Shown here piece by piece: positions 1-8,967 of a stretch of 64,000 nt of DNA. Below the pieces are notes generated by a model. That model had not been told where the DNA came from. It did no database searches and worked only from the letters and a program-made list of their open reading frames with translations. The stretch is taken from positions 124,001 through 188,000 of the forward strand of contig CAVZCV010000019.1 in assembly GCA_963773875.1 (NCBI GenBank). The letters run 5' to 3'. Position numbers and translations under genes: made by a program. This stretch comes from CAVTYH01 sp963773875. GTDB lineage: Bacteria > Planctomycetota > Planctomycetia > Pirellulales > JADZDJ01. Numbering within the stretch: position 1 is the first letter of the stretch; each line of letters starts with the position of its first letter.

Positions 1-391
1 GAGGATTTTGCAAGATGATTACGCGGTGTGTTGAATTCGCCGCCTCGGCATCGCCGTCAGGCAAATAGATAACGGTACACGGCGTGACTTGCACACGGCC
101 ATCGGGCAACGTGGTGTACTCTTTGAGCAACACTTTCGAAGTGTCGCTTTCCAGGATAATCGGATTTTCGAGCTCCCAAGAACCTTGCTGAAAAAACCGC
201 GAATAACCGCCTAACCGGCTTTGGCCTTGCTGTTTGCGCGCCGCTTCCAAACGACTTTGCGACACTTGTGCCACGCGCTTCGACGTATCGATACGCGGCT
301 CGATCAGCGGCACCGCAATCAGGCGATACACGATAAACGCCGCCAGCACGGCGACGAAGCTGAGGGCAGTGCGTTTAAAGCGGGTGACCAT
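1..391 (-). CDS. Membrane-anchored protein, possibly LptC/OstA-like (partial, runs off left edge)
   Basis: The 130 visible residues start at the first ATG after the kdsC stop, 63 bp downstream. After a basic N terminus (MVTRFKR) comes one hydrophobic segment at about residues 9-27, then a polar region rich in Q and R and a beta-rich stretch (WELENPIILES). One N-terminal anchor followed by beta structure, directly after kdsD and kdsC, is the pattern of LptC in proteobacteria, which passes LPS to the periplasmic bridge. No LptC signature is decisive here, so the assignment rests on position and topology. The C terminus lies outside the window. Confidence 0.6.
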   Translation of the reverse strand, partial: MVTRFKRTALSFVAVLAAFIVYRLIAVPLIEPRIDTSKRVAQVSQSRLEAARKQQGQSRLGGYSRFFQQGSWELENPIILESDTSKVLLKEYTTLPDGRVQVTPCTVIYLPDGDAEAANSTHRVIILQNP

Positions 392-454
392 CAAGCGCTG
401 GAAAGTTTGGATCCATGGGCCAGTCGCACACCAAGCCGCGAGCGGCTGAAGACA

Positions 455-976
455 CTATGCACCGTATTTCTGGAGCACATCGTCCCAGCGGCCTTGGGCT
501 TTCAGGATCAGTTCAATCACCTCGCGCAGAGCACCGCGGCCGCCTTGAGCTTTGGTGATGTAATGAGCTAGCCGCTGCAAATCTTCTGAGCCGTCGCCTA
601 CGACTGCGGCGAGTCCGACATAACGCAACACCGGCAAATCGGGCAGATCGTCGCCGACGAAGCAAACCTGTTCCGGCTTCAGGCGGCGCTCCGCAATAAT
701 TTGCTTGACCGCTTGCAGTTTGTCTTCCACCCCCTGGCGAACCAGATCAACACCAAGTTCTGCAGCACGAAGTTGGACGATGTGCGATGCACGACCGGTG
801 ACCAAACCAAAGTGATGCCCAACGCGCTGCCAGATTTTTACGCCCAGCCCATCGCGAATGTGGAAGCGTTTGATTTCAATGCCTTGGTTGTCGAAGATCA
901 CACCTCCGTCGGTGAGCACTCCGTCGACATCGGACAGCAATAGTTCGATCGACTTGGCGCGGGCAGTAACATCCAT
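455..976 (-). CDS. kdsC: 3-deoxy-D-manno-octulosonate 8-phosphate phosphatase KdsC
   Basis: HAD-superfamily phosphatase of 173 aa, the usual KdsC length without a cap domain. Visible motifs are the nucleophile loop DVDGVLTDG (residues 16-24), the motif II region LVTGR, the late aspartate motif FVGDDLPDLPV, and the C-terminal tail QGGRGALREVIE, whose GGxGAxRE pattern is diagnostic of KdsC. It removes phosphate from Kdo-8-phosphate in the cytoplasm, the third step of Kdo synthesis for LPS. It lies 124 bp downstream of kdsD on the same strand, so the two probably share a transcript. Confidence 0.93.
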   Translation of the reverse strand: MDVTARAKSIELLLSDVDGVLTDGGVIFDNQGIEIKRFHIRDGLGVKIWQRVGHHFGLVTGRASHIVQLRAAELGVDLVRQGVEDKLQAVKQIIAERRLKPEQVCFVGDDLPDLPVLRYVGLAAVVGDGSEDLQRLAHYITKAQGGRGALREVIELILKAQGRWDDVLQKYGA

Positions 977-1100
977 GTCGTGCTAGCTGGTTAGAATTTC
1001 ACAAACAGATTTACAAATCCCTGCCGCTTGCGCTTATTGTACGTAAGTTGTGCGGTGCCTTGATGCTGAAACGGTGGAATTGCAACTTCCGCGCCACCGC

Positions 1101-2285
1101 CTACGAACCGTTCGTCTGCCTTGAAAATACCAAACTTTTTGGTCGCGGCACTACGGTCGTGTTTCCCGATTGTGCTGCAATTACCGCTGCGCCGCCTTCG
1201 GGATAGAGCCCGACAATATCGGTAATATCGAGCAAGCCAACGGGTCGGCCAGCGGTATCAATTACGGGCAATTCGCTCAATCGTCGCTCTGCCATGATGG
1301 CCACGGCGTCGTTCATCATCGAGCCCTGCGGCACCGTCGTGGGATGCTCGGTCATTACGCGGCGAATGGGGCCGTCGAGCAAGCCGTCGCGGCGACTTTC
1401 GAAGAGCCGTGCCAGATCACTGTCGGTGAAGATTCCGCGCAAGCCGCCGTCGTGATCGACAATCATGATTGCACCGGTGCGGCGAGCGGGCAGCCGCGCT
1501 TCGATCAGCACTTCGCGGAGCACGCGAGAGCAAGGCGCGACGCGACAATCGCTTAAAGGTCGCATGAATTCTTCGACACGCGCCAGTTGGCGGCCCAAAC
1601 TGCCGCCGGGATGGAAGCGAGCGAAATCGTCGCGGCTGAAACCCCGCATGCGGCTGGCGACAAGCGCCAGGGCATCGCCCACGGCCAGCATTGCGGTGGT
1701 GCTGGTGCTTGGCGCGAGGCCCAACGAGCATGCTTCCTGAAGTGGACCCAGTGCGATGGTAACGGTCGCACCGCGTTCTAATTTGCTTCGCACGCGACCG
1801 GTAATGGCAATCAGCGGTGTGCCGATTTGCTTGATCGATGGGAGGAGTCGTACAACTTCCTCCGTCTCTCCGCTTTGCGAGAGCATGAGCACGACATCAT
1901 CGCCGTGGATCCGTCCGAGATCGCCGTGGATGGCTTCCGCCGGATGCAAATAATGACTGCGTGTGCCGGTGGACGCCAACGTGGCCGCAATTTTTTGGCC
2001 GATCAGCCCCGCCTTCCCCATACCACTGACGATGACGCTGCCCGTGCAGCCATAGACGAGATCGACTGCTTTGCAAAAGGAGTGGTCCAGTCGCGCGGCG
2101 ACCGACTCTAACGCTCGATACTCCATTTCGATGATTTCACGGCCATAACTGAGTTGCTCGTCTGCTCTGCCGCTAACGGCCACGACTGCATTCGTTTCCG
2201 CGGCTGGTAATACAGAGCCGGCCGACGTCGGTACGATCGGGACCGGTCCGTGTGGCGTGAAATTGGACGATGAACCTGTGCTCAT
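1101..2285 (-). CDS. kdsD: Arabinose-5-phosphate isomerase, KpsF/GutQ family (SIS plus two CBS domains)
   Basis: Converts ribulose-5-phosphate to arabinose-5-phosphate, the first step of Kdo synthesis. A SIS domain is visible (SGMGKAGLIGQKIAATLAS, then MLSQSGETEEVV and the STSTTAMLAVGDALA stretch), with FHPGGSLGR before two CBS domains (about residues 255-370; RRTGAIMIVDHDGGLRGIFTDSD and LSELPVIDTAGRPVGLLDITD). At 394 aa it is longer than the usual 320-330: an extra, low-complexity N terminus of about 50 residues and a tail of about 25. The start could lie further in, at the ATG of MEYRALESVAA. It pairs with kdsC downstream. Confidence 0.92.
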   Translation of the reverse strand: MSTGSSSNFTPHGPVPIVPTSAGSVLPAAETNAVVAVSGRADEQLSYGREIIEMEYRALESVAARLDHSFCKAVDLVYGCTGSVIVSGMGKAGLIGQKIAATLASTGTRSHYLHPAEAIHGDLGRIHGDDVVLMLSQSGETEEVVRLLPSIKQIGTPLIAITGRVRSKLERGATVTIALGPLQEACSLGLAPSTSTTAMLAVGDALALVASRMRGFSRDDFARFHPGGSLGRQLARVEEFMRPLSDCRVAPCSRVLREVLIEARLPARRTGAIMIVDHDGGLRGIFTDSDLARLFESRRDGLLDGPIRRVMTEHPTTVPQGSMMNDAVAIMAERRLSELPVIDTAGRPVGLLDITDIVGLYPEGGAAVIAAQSGNTTVVPRPKSLVFSRQTNGS

Positions 2286-2453
2286 ACAACTGCCTTCCGT
2301 GGCGATGCTTTGTTCAAACTGGTAGCGATGCTGGCCCGTTCAAATGGGCGATTCGAATCGGGTGCGGATTGTAACGCTATCGCGCGTTTGCGACAACGCA
2401 AAAGGCAGGCGGTGAACCGTCGTGGGATATGCTAGCAGCAGGCGAAATTTCAT

Positions 2454-3368
2454 TCATTGTGCGCCGCTGAATCGGCCTGTGGAGCGTCGGCAATCGTCGA
2501 TTGGTGCAAACAAATCGCTGTAATGCGTATCGGCAACGCGGACGATGAGCAGCTTCTGTTGCATTTGAGGATCTTCCCCGCCACTGGATGCGAGCGGTTC
2601 GGTGAAGAAATAGTGCCCCAGTGTGCCTGGCCGATCAGCGCGGCAAGTGAGAATGAGCATTTGTCCCGGTGCGAGCGAAGCCTCGACGGCCATCGGTTCG
2701 AAAATGCGTTTCGGTTTTCCCGATTGCGGCCGCAGCATGCCGTCGTCGGAAACCCATTGCTGGCGCGGCTCGCCGTATTGGATTTCCGGGGTTAACTTGA
2801 GCTTTACCCTCCGCTCGCCGAGTGCTTGCGCCTCGGCGGTGAAAATGCCCTGCGCTTGAGAATACGTTCGTCCGCTGACGCCGGTCGCGTCTTGCACGAG
2901 CAGCGGCAACGACGAATAAATGCCCGAGGCAACAATTTCGCCGTGCCAGCCGGAATAGAGCTGCAGTTGCCGGCGGCTGACGGCCGGTTCGGTTTGCAAG
3001 CGAGCCGCAAGCTCGCTGATTTTCTTAGGTTGTTGTTCGGCGGCGGTGATGAGTTGCGAGATCTCGGCCGGCAATTGACCGCTGAGAATTCCGGCGCGAA
3101 GTCCGCCAGCAGAAAACTGCTTGCGACTTTCGATGGGGAACTGCTGTTCGTCGATATCCTTCCAAATGGCTTGGTTGAGTAATTGATCTCCGAGCGGGCA
3201 ATGGACCGTAATGATTTCCAGCTTCATGCCGTCGTCGGCCACATCGATCGGCTTGAGCAGAGTCTTGCCGGTTGGCGCAGTCTGTTGCCAATCGCGACAG
3301 CCGGCGATCAAGGGCGCCGCCATCAGCACAAAGAGCCAGCAAGAATATGAAGTGAACGTGCGCAGCAT
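2454..3368 (-). CDS. Predicted lipoprotein of unknown function
   Basis: The 304-aa protein starts MLRTFTSYSCWLFVLMAAP and has a type II signal peptide with lipobox LIAGC, so it should be processed at that cysteine and lipid-anchored. A TTG five codons upstream is an alternative start. The body has a helical, Q-rich middle (ISQLITAAEQQPKKISELAARL) and a beta-rich C-terminal half, with no motif I recognise. It lies between rplQ and kdsD on the same strand with gaps of about 180 bp on each side, so it may be read from the end of the ribosomal operon or from its own promoter. Confidence 0.7.
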   Translation of the reverse strand: MLRTFTSYSCWLFVLMAAPLIAGCRDWQQTAPTGKTLLKPIDVADDGMKLEIITVHCPLGDQLLNQAIWKDIDEQQFPIESRKQFSAGGLRAGILSGQLPAEISQLITAAEQQPKKISELAARLQTEPAVSRRQLQLYSGWHGEIVASGIYSSLPLLVQDATGVSGRTYSQAQGIFTAEAQALGERRVKLKLTPEIQYGEPRQQWVSDDGMLRPQSGKPKRIFEPMAVEASLAPGQMLILTCRADRPGTLGHYFFTEPLASSGGEDPQMQQKLLIVRVADTHYSDLFAPIDDCRRSTGRFSGAQ

Positions 3369-3547
3369 CGCCGGCGATAACAACGGATAGGTTGAGAATT
3401 CTCAATCGCCAGCGAAGAAAAGCACGGACTCGCCGCCGATTGATTTCGAAAAGGACGCGAAGAATAGGCATCAATGCCAGCGGAGTCAATCCGAAGTGCG
3501 CGGCTTCGAATTATGTCGTCGCAAAGCCAGCGCTTCGAATGAGTGCA

Positions 3548-4130
3548 CTAAGCCGGCTGATTTTCAAACTTCGGCGCAGGTGCTGGCTTGGTCACTCGAT
3601 CGCGGACGCCGACGAATTCGAGCACCGCCCGCGTGCCAGCATCGCCGAGCCGCGGCTTGGCCAACCGCATAATGCGAGTATAGCCGCCCGCACGATCGAC
3701 AAAGCGAGGAGCTATCACCTCAAAGCAGATTTTGGCGGCTTGTTTGTTGCCCAGGAGAGTGACTAGGCGACGGCGAGTCGTGACAACCGGGGCCATGGCA
3801 GCGGCCCACTGTTGCCACTGCTTGCCATGCCGCCACTTTTTCCATTGCTCGCTATTACGCTCCGCAGTAGTGCCGAGTTTCTTGGCGCTTTCCAGCGCGG
3901 GTTGAGCAACACAAGCCAGCGAGATGCAGCGTTCCACGAGCGGCCGCACTTCCTTGGCCTTTTGGATGGTGGTGACGATGCGGCCTTTAACCTTCGGCGC
4001 TTGTTTTTCGTCGAGGAACTCGTCTTTGTCGAGCTCCGTCAAAAACAGTGCGCTCGCCAAATTCTTCAGACAGCGCCTTGCGGTGCGAAGGCGAACGACC
4101 CAAAACGCGGCTTCTTCTGCGGTGTCGCAT
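3548..4130 (-). CDS. rplQ: 50S ribosomal protein L17, reading frame broken near the N terminus
   Basis: The typical L17 start MRHRRRSRVLGRSPSHRKAL is encoded from the ATG at 4130, but after codon 20 the frame shifts. The rest of L17 (LKNLASALFLTE onward) is in the frame one base on, as if one extra base sits at about 4070. Without it the protein reads KAL-LKNLASAL as expected. A GTG-started read of the second frame gives a nonsense N terminus, so it is not the true start. The body is long (about 195 aa against about 120 usual), with a Trp- and Lys-rich insert (about residues 97-113) and a Pro-rich tail. Last gene of the alpha operon. Confidence 0.9.
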
Positions 4131-4173
4131 GAGTTCACTTCACTCGGTTAATGTTTTCTAGGCGGACTGCGGC

Positions 4174-5166
4174 TTACACCGCGCTGGCCGCGGGAACTCG
4201 CATTCCCAATCGCAGTCCCAATTCCGCCAGCTTTTCTTTGATTTCTTTTAGCGTCGTTTCACCAAAGTTGCGAACCTCGAGCAGCTGATCTTCATTGCGC
4301 TGCACCAGATCGCGCACTGTGCGAATATTTTCGCTCTCCAGGCAATTCGACGCCCTAACGGAAAACTTCAAATCCGCCAGATTCATATTCAACTTTTGCT
4401 CGATCGCCATATCCATGCCGCCGGCACCCATGCCGCGGCCAGCGCCGCTCACGCGTGCACCCAGCTCTGTATATTGCACAAACGGATTGAGGTGCTTGCG
4501 GAGAATCTTGGCCGATTCCACCAGCGCCATCTCAGGCCCAATGGAGCCGTTGGTCCAGATCTCGAGCGTTAGCTTATCGTAATTCGTTTTCTGGCCGACA
4601 CGGGTTTCTTCGATCTCGTACCGCACGCGAAGCACGGGGCTGAACACCGCATCGACTGGAATGATGCCAATTTCTTGCACATTCGGGCTGTGTTCGCTTG
4701 CCGGAACGTAACCGCGACCATTCTCGACGACCATTTCCATTTCGAACGGCACATCGTCGGTCAGCGTGCCGATGATGTGATTCTTGTTGATAACTTCCAC
4801 GGTTTCGTCGGTTTGCACATCGGCACCACTGATGACGCCGCGGGTTTTCTTTTCGACGCGCAAAATCTTCGTTTGATCGGTGTAGTTTTTCACCACGAGC
4901 GACTTCACGTTCAGCACCACATCGGTCATATCTTCAACCACGCCGGGTAGAGTGGTGAACTCGTGCTGTGCACCGTGAATTTTGATCTGCGTCACGGCGC
5001 TGCCTTCCAAACTGGAAAGCAAAATCCGCCGCAGTGAGTTGCCAATGGTTACACCAAAGCCGCGTTCGAACGGCTCGGCAACGAACTTTCCGTACGTGGG
5101 CGAAAGCGTCTTGACGTCGCAAACCACCTGGCTGGGCAGTTCCAATCCGCGCCAACGAATATGCAT
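4174..5166 (-). CDS. rpoA: DNA-directed RNA polymerase subunit alpha
   Basis: 330 aa, normal length for alpha. The N-terminal dimerisation domain shows FVAEPFERGFGVTIGNSLRRILLSS, the core-binding signature. The C-terminal domain (about residues 255-320) has LKFSVRASNCLESENIRTV and LRNFGETTLKEIKEKL-type sequence, which binds UP elements and activators. The gene lies between rpsD and rplQ, the conserved alpha-operon order. A 96-bp gap to rpsD holds an imperfect inverted repeat (5190-5280). Confidence 0.97.
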   Translation of the reverse strand: MHIRWRGLELPSQVVCDVKTLSPTYGKFVAEPFERGFGVTIGNSLRRILLSSLEGSAVTQIKIHGAQHEFTTLPGVVEDMTDVVLNVKSLVVKNYTDQTKILRVEKKTRGVISGADVQTDETVEVINKNHIIGTLTDDVPFEMEMVVENGRGYVPASEHSPNVQEIGIIPVDAVFSPVLRVRYEIEETRVGQKTNYDKLTLEIWTNGSIGPEMALVESAKILRKHLNPFVQYTELGARVSGAGRGMGAGGMDMAIEQKLNMNLADLKFSVRASNCLESENIRTVRDLVQRNEDQLLEVRNFGETTLKEIKEKLAELGLRLGMRVPAASAV

Positions 5167-5189
5167 GAGAGACCTCTATTAACAGGATG

Positions 5190-5280
5190 TCCTGGTGTCT
5201 GGGTGCCTAAGTGCCTGGGAATTCCGAACGAAATCATCCGTTTGAATCAGACACGCAGACACTCAGGCACACAGACGCTC
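5190..5280. repeat. Inverted repeat of gtgtctg/gtgcct words between rpsD and rpoA
   Basis: Left arm 5190-5220 is built from words like ggtgtctgggtgcctaagtg; right arm 5248-5280 is made of the complementary words (cagacac, caggcacacagac). The arms can pair imperfectly across a 27-bp loop. The same vocabulary occurs at 14423-14485, which suggests a dispersed repeat family and not a gene-specific regulator. Confidence 0.6.
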
Positions 5281-5282
5281 TT

Positions 5283-5909
5283 TTACTTTGAACACAACTC
5301 GACGATCAGGTTGGCCTGGATGCCGCCGAGCGAAACATCATCTGCAGTTGGCAACCGGTTCACACGGCCTTCGGGAATTGCCCCATCGAGCCGCGAAAGG
5401 AAATCGGGAACATCGCGGTGGAATTCCGAGAGATTTGCCTGCACAGCTTCCAGGCTCTTCGCTCGATTTTTGACGCGAATTAGATCGCCCACGTGAACCA
5501 AATAGCTGGGAATATCGACTCGCCGGCCGTTTACGGTAATGTGGCCATGGCGAATCAACTGCCGAGCTTGTGCCCGGGAGAGACCGAACCCAAGGCGGCA
5601 TACAATATTGTCTAGGCGGCGTTCCAAAAAGCTCATCAAAGCTTCGCCGGTATTGCCTTTTCCTTTGACCGCGCGCTTGTAATAGCCACGGAACTGGCGC
5701 TCCAAGACGCCGTAGTAATGTTTTACTTTTTGCTTTTCGCGCAAATGGATGCCGTAATCCGTCAACTTGCCGCGTCGTGTGGCCATACCTGGCGGTGTTT
5801 CACGGCGTTCGATCGCGCACTTGGGTGTATCGCAACGCGTGCCCTTCAAAAAGAGCTTTAAGCCATCGCGGCGACACAAACGGCAAACAGGTCCGGTGGT
5901 TCGAGCCAT
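5283..5909 (-). CDS. rpsD: 30S ribosomal protein S4 (zinc-binding form)
   Basis: 208 aa. The N terminus carries four cysteines (C9, C12, C26, C31: CRLCRR ... CDTPKC), the zinc-binding C+ form of S4. The S4 RNA-binding domain follows (MSFLERRLDNIVCRLGF, then RQLIRHGHITVNGRRVDIPS). It is a primary 16S rRNA binder that nucleates small-subunit assembly and in many bacteria represses the alpha operon. It sits between rpsK and rpoA. Confidence 0.97.
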   Translation of the reverse strand: MARTTGPVCRLCRRDGLKLFLKGTRCDTPKCAIERRETPPGMATRRGKLTDYGIHLREKQKVKHYYGVLERQFRGYYKRAVKGKGNTGEALMSFLERRLDNIVCRLGFGLSRAQARQLIRHGHITVNGRRVDIPSYLVHVGDLIRVKNRAKSLEAVQANLSEFHRDVPDFLSRLDGAIPEGRVNRLPTADDVSLGGIQANLIVELCSK

Positions 5910-5955
5910 AGTTCAATTTCTACGAGACGTTATCGAAAAAGATTTTTATGATTGG

Positions 5956-6339
5956 TTAGACGCGGCGGCGCTTCGGCGGACGGCATCCGTTGTGCGGTAG
6001 CGGGGTGATATCTTCGATCGATTTGATCGTCAGTCCGGCGGCTTGCAGTGCGGTGATCGCACTTTCGCGCCCGCTGCCAGGACCTTTGACTTTCACTTCC
6101 ACTTCCTTGACGCCGAACTTCGACGCCTTTTCGGCAGCCTGCTGGGCAGCCATCTGACCGGCGAATGGCGTGCTCTTGCGCGAGCCCTTGAAGCCTGTTG
6201 TGCCGGCGCTCGCCCAGCAGAGCGTATCGCCCTTGGTATCGGTAATGGTGACGGTGGTGTTATTGAACGTCGCCTTGATGAAGACGATTCCCACCGAAAC
6301 GTTCCGGCGTGCTTTGCGTTTGGTTTTGACTTGAGCCAT
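5956..6339 (-). CDS. rpsK: 30S ribosomal protein S11
   Basis: 127 aa from MAQVKTKRKARRNVSVG; the frame is open much further upstream but that extension has no family similarity. Family features are IVFIKATFNNTTVTITD, FKGSRKSTPFAGQMAA and the C-terminal ITPLPHNGCRPPKRRRV. S11 lines the mRNA exit platform of the 30S subunit. It lies between rpsM and rpsD as usual. Confidence 0.97.
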   Translation of the reverse strand: MAQVKTKRKARRNVSVGIVFIKATFNNTTVTITDTKGDTLCWASAGTTGFKGSRKSTPFAGQMAAQQAAEKASKFGVKEVEVKVKGPGSGRESAITALQAAGLTIKSIEDITPLPHNGCRPPKRRRV

Positions 6340-6425
6340 TTGAATTTGAGGGTGTGTTGTCGTGCGTCCGGTCGTCTGATATTTCGAATCGATTGCCCAA
6401 ACTAGACTCGAGGCATCTTTCCGCC

Positions 6426-6809
6426 TTACTTCATATCCTTCACGCCTTTTTTGCCGGCGACGGTTTTCTTCGGACCTTTGCGGGTTCGGGCATTCGTGCG
6501 GGTTCGCTGGCCCCGAACTGGCAAGCCACGGCGGTGACGGATGCCGCGATAACAATTGATGTCCTTAAGCCGCGCCACGTTTTGCGTCAACTGGCGACGC
6601 AACTGACCTTCGGCGGTGTAGTCTTTATCCAACAGCGCGGCCATCCGCGCTACTTCATCTTCGTGCAGATCGCGAGCTTTCGATTGCGGATTGACACCCG
6701 ACTTGTGGCACAACTCGCGCGCGATGCGCGGACCAACGCCGTACAGGTACTGCAACGAAATAAACGTTGGCTTGTCGGGCGGAATGTCGACACCCAGCAG
6801 ACGCGGCAT
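6426..6809 (-). CDS. rpsM: 30S ribosomal protein S13
   Basis: 127 aa. Starts MPRLLGVDIPPDKPTFISLQ and shows the helix-two-turn-helix stretch YLYGVGPRIARELC and the C-terminal GIRHRRGLPVRGQRTRTNARTRKGP signature. S13 sits in the head of the 30S subunit and contacts the P-site tRNA and L5 through its tail. It is preceded by rpmJ, as in many alpha operons. Confidence 0.97.
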   Translation of the reverse strand: MPRLLGVDIPPDKPTFISLQYLYGVGPRIARELCHKSGVNPQSKARDLHEDEVARMAALLDKDYTAEGQLRRQLTQNVARLKDINCYRGIRHRRGLPVRGQRTRTNARTRKGPKKTVAGKKGVKDMK

Positions 6810-6906
6810 AAAAACGGTTCTCCGAACAAAGGTGCCTGGTACTTAGGTGACGTCAATTCAGTGTCACGTTCATGGAACGTGATCTTGGACTATCACCAAT
6901 CTCTAT

Positions 6907-7020
6907 TCAGCCCTGCCGTTGCTTGTGCCGAGGGTTGTTGCAGACCACGTACACCACTCCGCGGCGGCGCACAATTTTGCAGTGGTCACACAATCGCTTC
7001 ACACTTGCGCGTATTTTCAT
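6907..7020 (-). CDS. rpmJ: 50S ribosomal protein L36
   Basis: 37 aa, MKIRASVKRLCDHCKIVRRR to the stop, with the zinc ligands C11, C14, C27 and H32 (CDHC ... CNNPRH), so this is the zinc-binding C+ form. It is the normal first gene of the alpha operon after secY/map/infA. Here no infA is present and the gene is preceded by the SulP transporter gene, 163 bp upstream. Confidence 0.95.
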   Translation of the reverse strand: MKIRASVKRLCDHCKIVRRRGVVYVVCNNPRHKQRQG

Positions 7021-7073
7021 TGCCCGTGAGCTCCCGTCGGCAATCCTGGCGGACTGAAAGCCCCTCAGTATAA

Positions 7074-7095
7074 GACTTGATCCAACAAGTCTTCA
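7074..7095. other. Perfect 8-bp stem hairpin between the SulP gene and rpmJ
   Basis: aagacttg, a six-base loop and caagtctt form a hairpin in the spacer downstream of the SulP gene and upstream of rpmJ. On the minus strand it has no clear U-tract, so termination or mRNA processing at the end of the inserted carbonic anhydrase/SulP pair is only a suggestion. Confidence 0.4.
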
Positions 7096-7183
7096 AGGGG
7101 CGAAAAGGCATGCGTTTTGCCGCCATTTGCGTCAATCTGGGTAATTTTTCCGGAGAACTCGCGGGATTCCCGAGCTGCCGCCG

Positions 7184-8827
7184 CTAGTGATGTCCCATCG
7201 GTTGAATTTCCGGCAGCTTGCGCAGCTGCGTCTTACTGCTGCGCTCATTGTATCGGCCAAGGAACTTGGCGTGCAGTCCGCCCCAATCGATGACGAGTTT
7301 CCCCCCCACAACCTCGTGCTGCTGCTGCCAATTAATCAGCAAATCCAGGCAAGCGTGATCAATATAATCCACCCCGGCAATATCGACATGCAGTTCGCAC
7401 GCTGGCGGCAATTTATCGAGCGACTTCGCCAAGTACGGCAACCGCAAGAACGTCGCTGCGCCTTCCAACCTAAGAAACACACGATTGGCCGTAGGATTTT
7501 TGCGCACATCGATGGCCAAATGGGAAAATGTGTAAAGCAATTTGATTGCCGATAGACCGATGCCCGTTAGCACGCCGGTCAACAAATCGGTGCAGACGAT
7601 TGCGACCAGCGTCGCGAGATAAATCAACACTTCGCTTTTGCCGAATTTCATGAGGGCCACGGCCGCACGCGGGTAGGCCAGTTTGTAGCCCGTATAGACC
7701 AGAATTGCGCCCAGGCACGACTTGGGAATTGCCTGCAGGGTGTGCGGCAGCAAGCAAACGAAGATCAATATCCAGGCGCCGTGCAAAATTGTCGAAAGTC
7801 GCGTGCGAGCCCCGGCATCGATGTTTGCCGAACTGCGCACAATCACGCCGGTAATTGGCAACGCTGACAAAATTCCGCACAGCAAATTGCCGACTCCCTG
7901 GGCCATCAGCTCCTTATCATATTTCGCGCGTGAACCCTGATGCATGCGATCTGTGGCCGTAACGCTGAGCAATGTTTCGGCGCTGGCAATAATTCCGAAC
8001 GACAACCCCAATAGCAGAATGTCTTTGAGCGTCACGCCATTTTGTTGCAATGCATTCCAGGACTCGGCCGACGGCAGGGAAATTGCCTGATAAATCCGAT
8101 CCGGCAACTCAACAAACTTGATATCCAGCTGCTGAATGTACGCCGCCGCGCTCGCGATAATCACTGCGGCCAGCGCCGGCGGAATGAATTGCAGTTTCTT
8201 GGGAATTAGCAGTTTCCAGAATGCCAGCACAAGGATCGTCAAAATGCCGATGCGCGCGGCGTGATGGTGGCTCGTTCCATCCTGTGGCACGAGGCCGCGC
8301 CAAATCGATTCCGGGATCGAAAGCAAATTTGTCAGGCCATCGGCTCGCGGCGCGTCGTCGACCATCACATGAAATTGGCTGGCAAAAATCAGTACGCCAA
8401 TTCCCGCCAGCATCCCTTGGACGACCGCGGGCGAAACCGCACGGAACCATTGTCCCATTCGCAGTGCGCCCGCCAGCAATTGAAATATCCCCGCAATGAC
8501 TACAACAAAGCCCAGGGCTTCGAGGCCATGTTGATCAATCAGTTGATAAACGAGCACGCTCAAACCCGCCGCAGGCCCGCTCACTTGCAAGGGCGCACCG
8601 GCAAGCAGGCCGACGACAATGCCGCCAATGACACCGCTAATCAGACCCGCTGCCACCGGTGCGTTCGACGCGACAGCAATGCCCATACAAAGGGGCAAAG
8701 CGACTAGGAATACGACAATCGAAGCTAAAAAATCGTGAAGCACTACCCCGGTTTGCATGCCTCGTGCGGCAATTCCGGGTGGTCCTTGCCCCGTCGGCAT
8801 CTGGCGAATTGCGTCCTGTTGGAACAT
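7184..8827 (-). CDS. SulP-family anion transporter with STAS domain (probable bicarbonate transporter)
   Basis: 547 aa. The N-terminal two-thirds holds 10-14 membrane segments starting at about residue 29 (LHDFLASIVVFLVALPLCMG), with the family stretches LISGVIGGIVVGLLAGAPLQVSGPAAG and GIIASAETLLSVTATDRM. A short STAS domain ends the protein (about 450-535; ELHVDIAGVDYIDHACLDLL). SulP members carry sulfate, bicarbonate or other anions. The beta carbonic anhydrase immediately upstream (140 bp) favours bicarbonate. GGGAG lies just before the ATG. The pair sits inside the ribosomal cluster between map and rpmJ, which is unusual. Confidence 0.88.
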   Translation of the reverse strand: MFQQDAIRQMPTGQGPPGIAARGMQTGVVLHDFLASIVVFLVALPLCMGIAVASNAPVAAGLISGVIGGIVVGLLAGAPLQVSGPAAGLSVLVYQLIDQHGLEALGFVVVIAGIFQLLAGALRMGQWFRAVSPAVVQGMLAGIGVLIFASQFHVMVDDAPRADGLTNLLSIPESIWRGLVPQDGTSHHHAARIGILTILVLAFWKLLIPKKLQFIPPALAAVIIASAAAYIQQLDIKFVELPDRIYQAISLPSAESWNALQQNGVTLKDILLLGLSFGIIASAETLLSVTATDRMHQGSRAKYDKELMAQGVGNLLCGILSALPITGVIVRSSANIDAGARTRLSTILHGAWILIFVCLLPHTLQAIPKSCLGAILVYTGYKLAYPRAAVALMKFGKSEVLIYLATLVAIVCTDLLTGVLTGIGLSAIKLLYTFSHLAIDVRKNPTANRVFLRLEGAATFLRLPYLAKSLDKLPPACELHVDIAGVDYIDHACLDLLINWQQQHEVVGGKLVIDWGGLHAKFLGRYNERSSKTQLRKLPEIQPMGHH

Positions 8828-8967
8828 TTTGATCTCCCTTCCGTTTCAAAGTTGATTTGAGAATTGACCCGCGAGCACGCCGGCGTTCGCCGCGAACTAT
8901 ATCGACAGCAGGCAGCACGGCGTGCCGCGCGGATAGGTTTGGTTTCCAGATCAATCTGATCCAGCAA

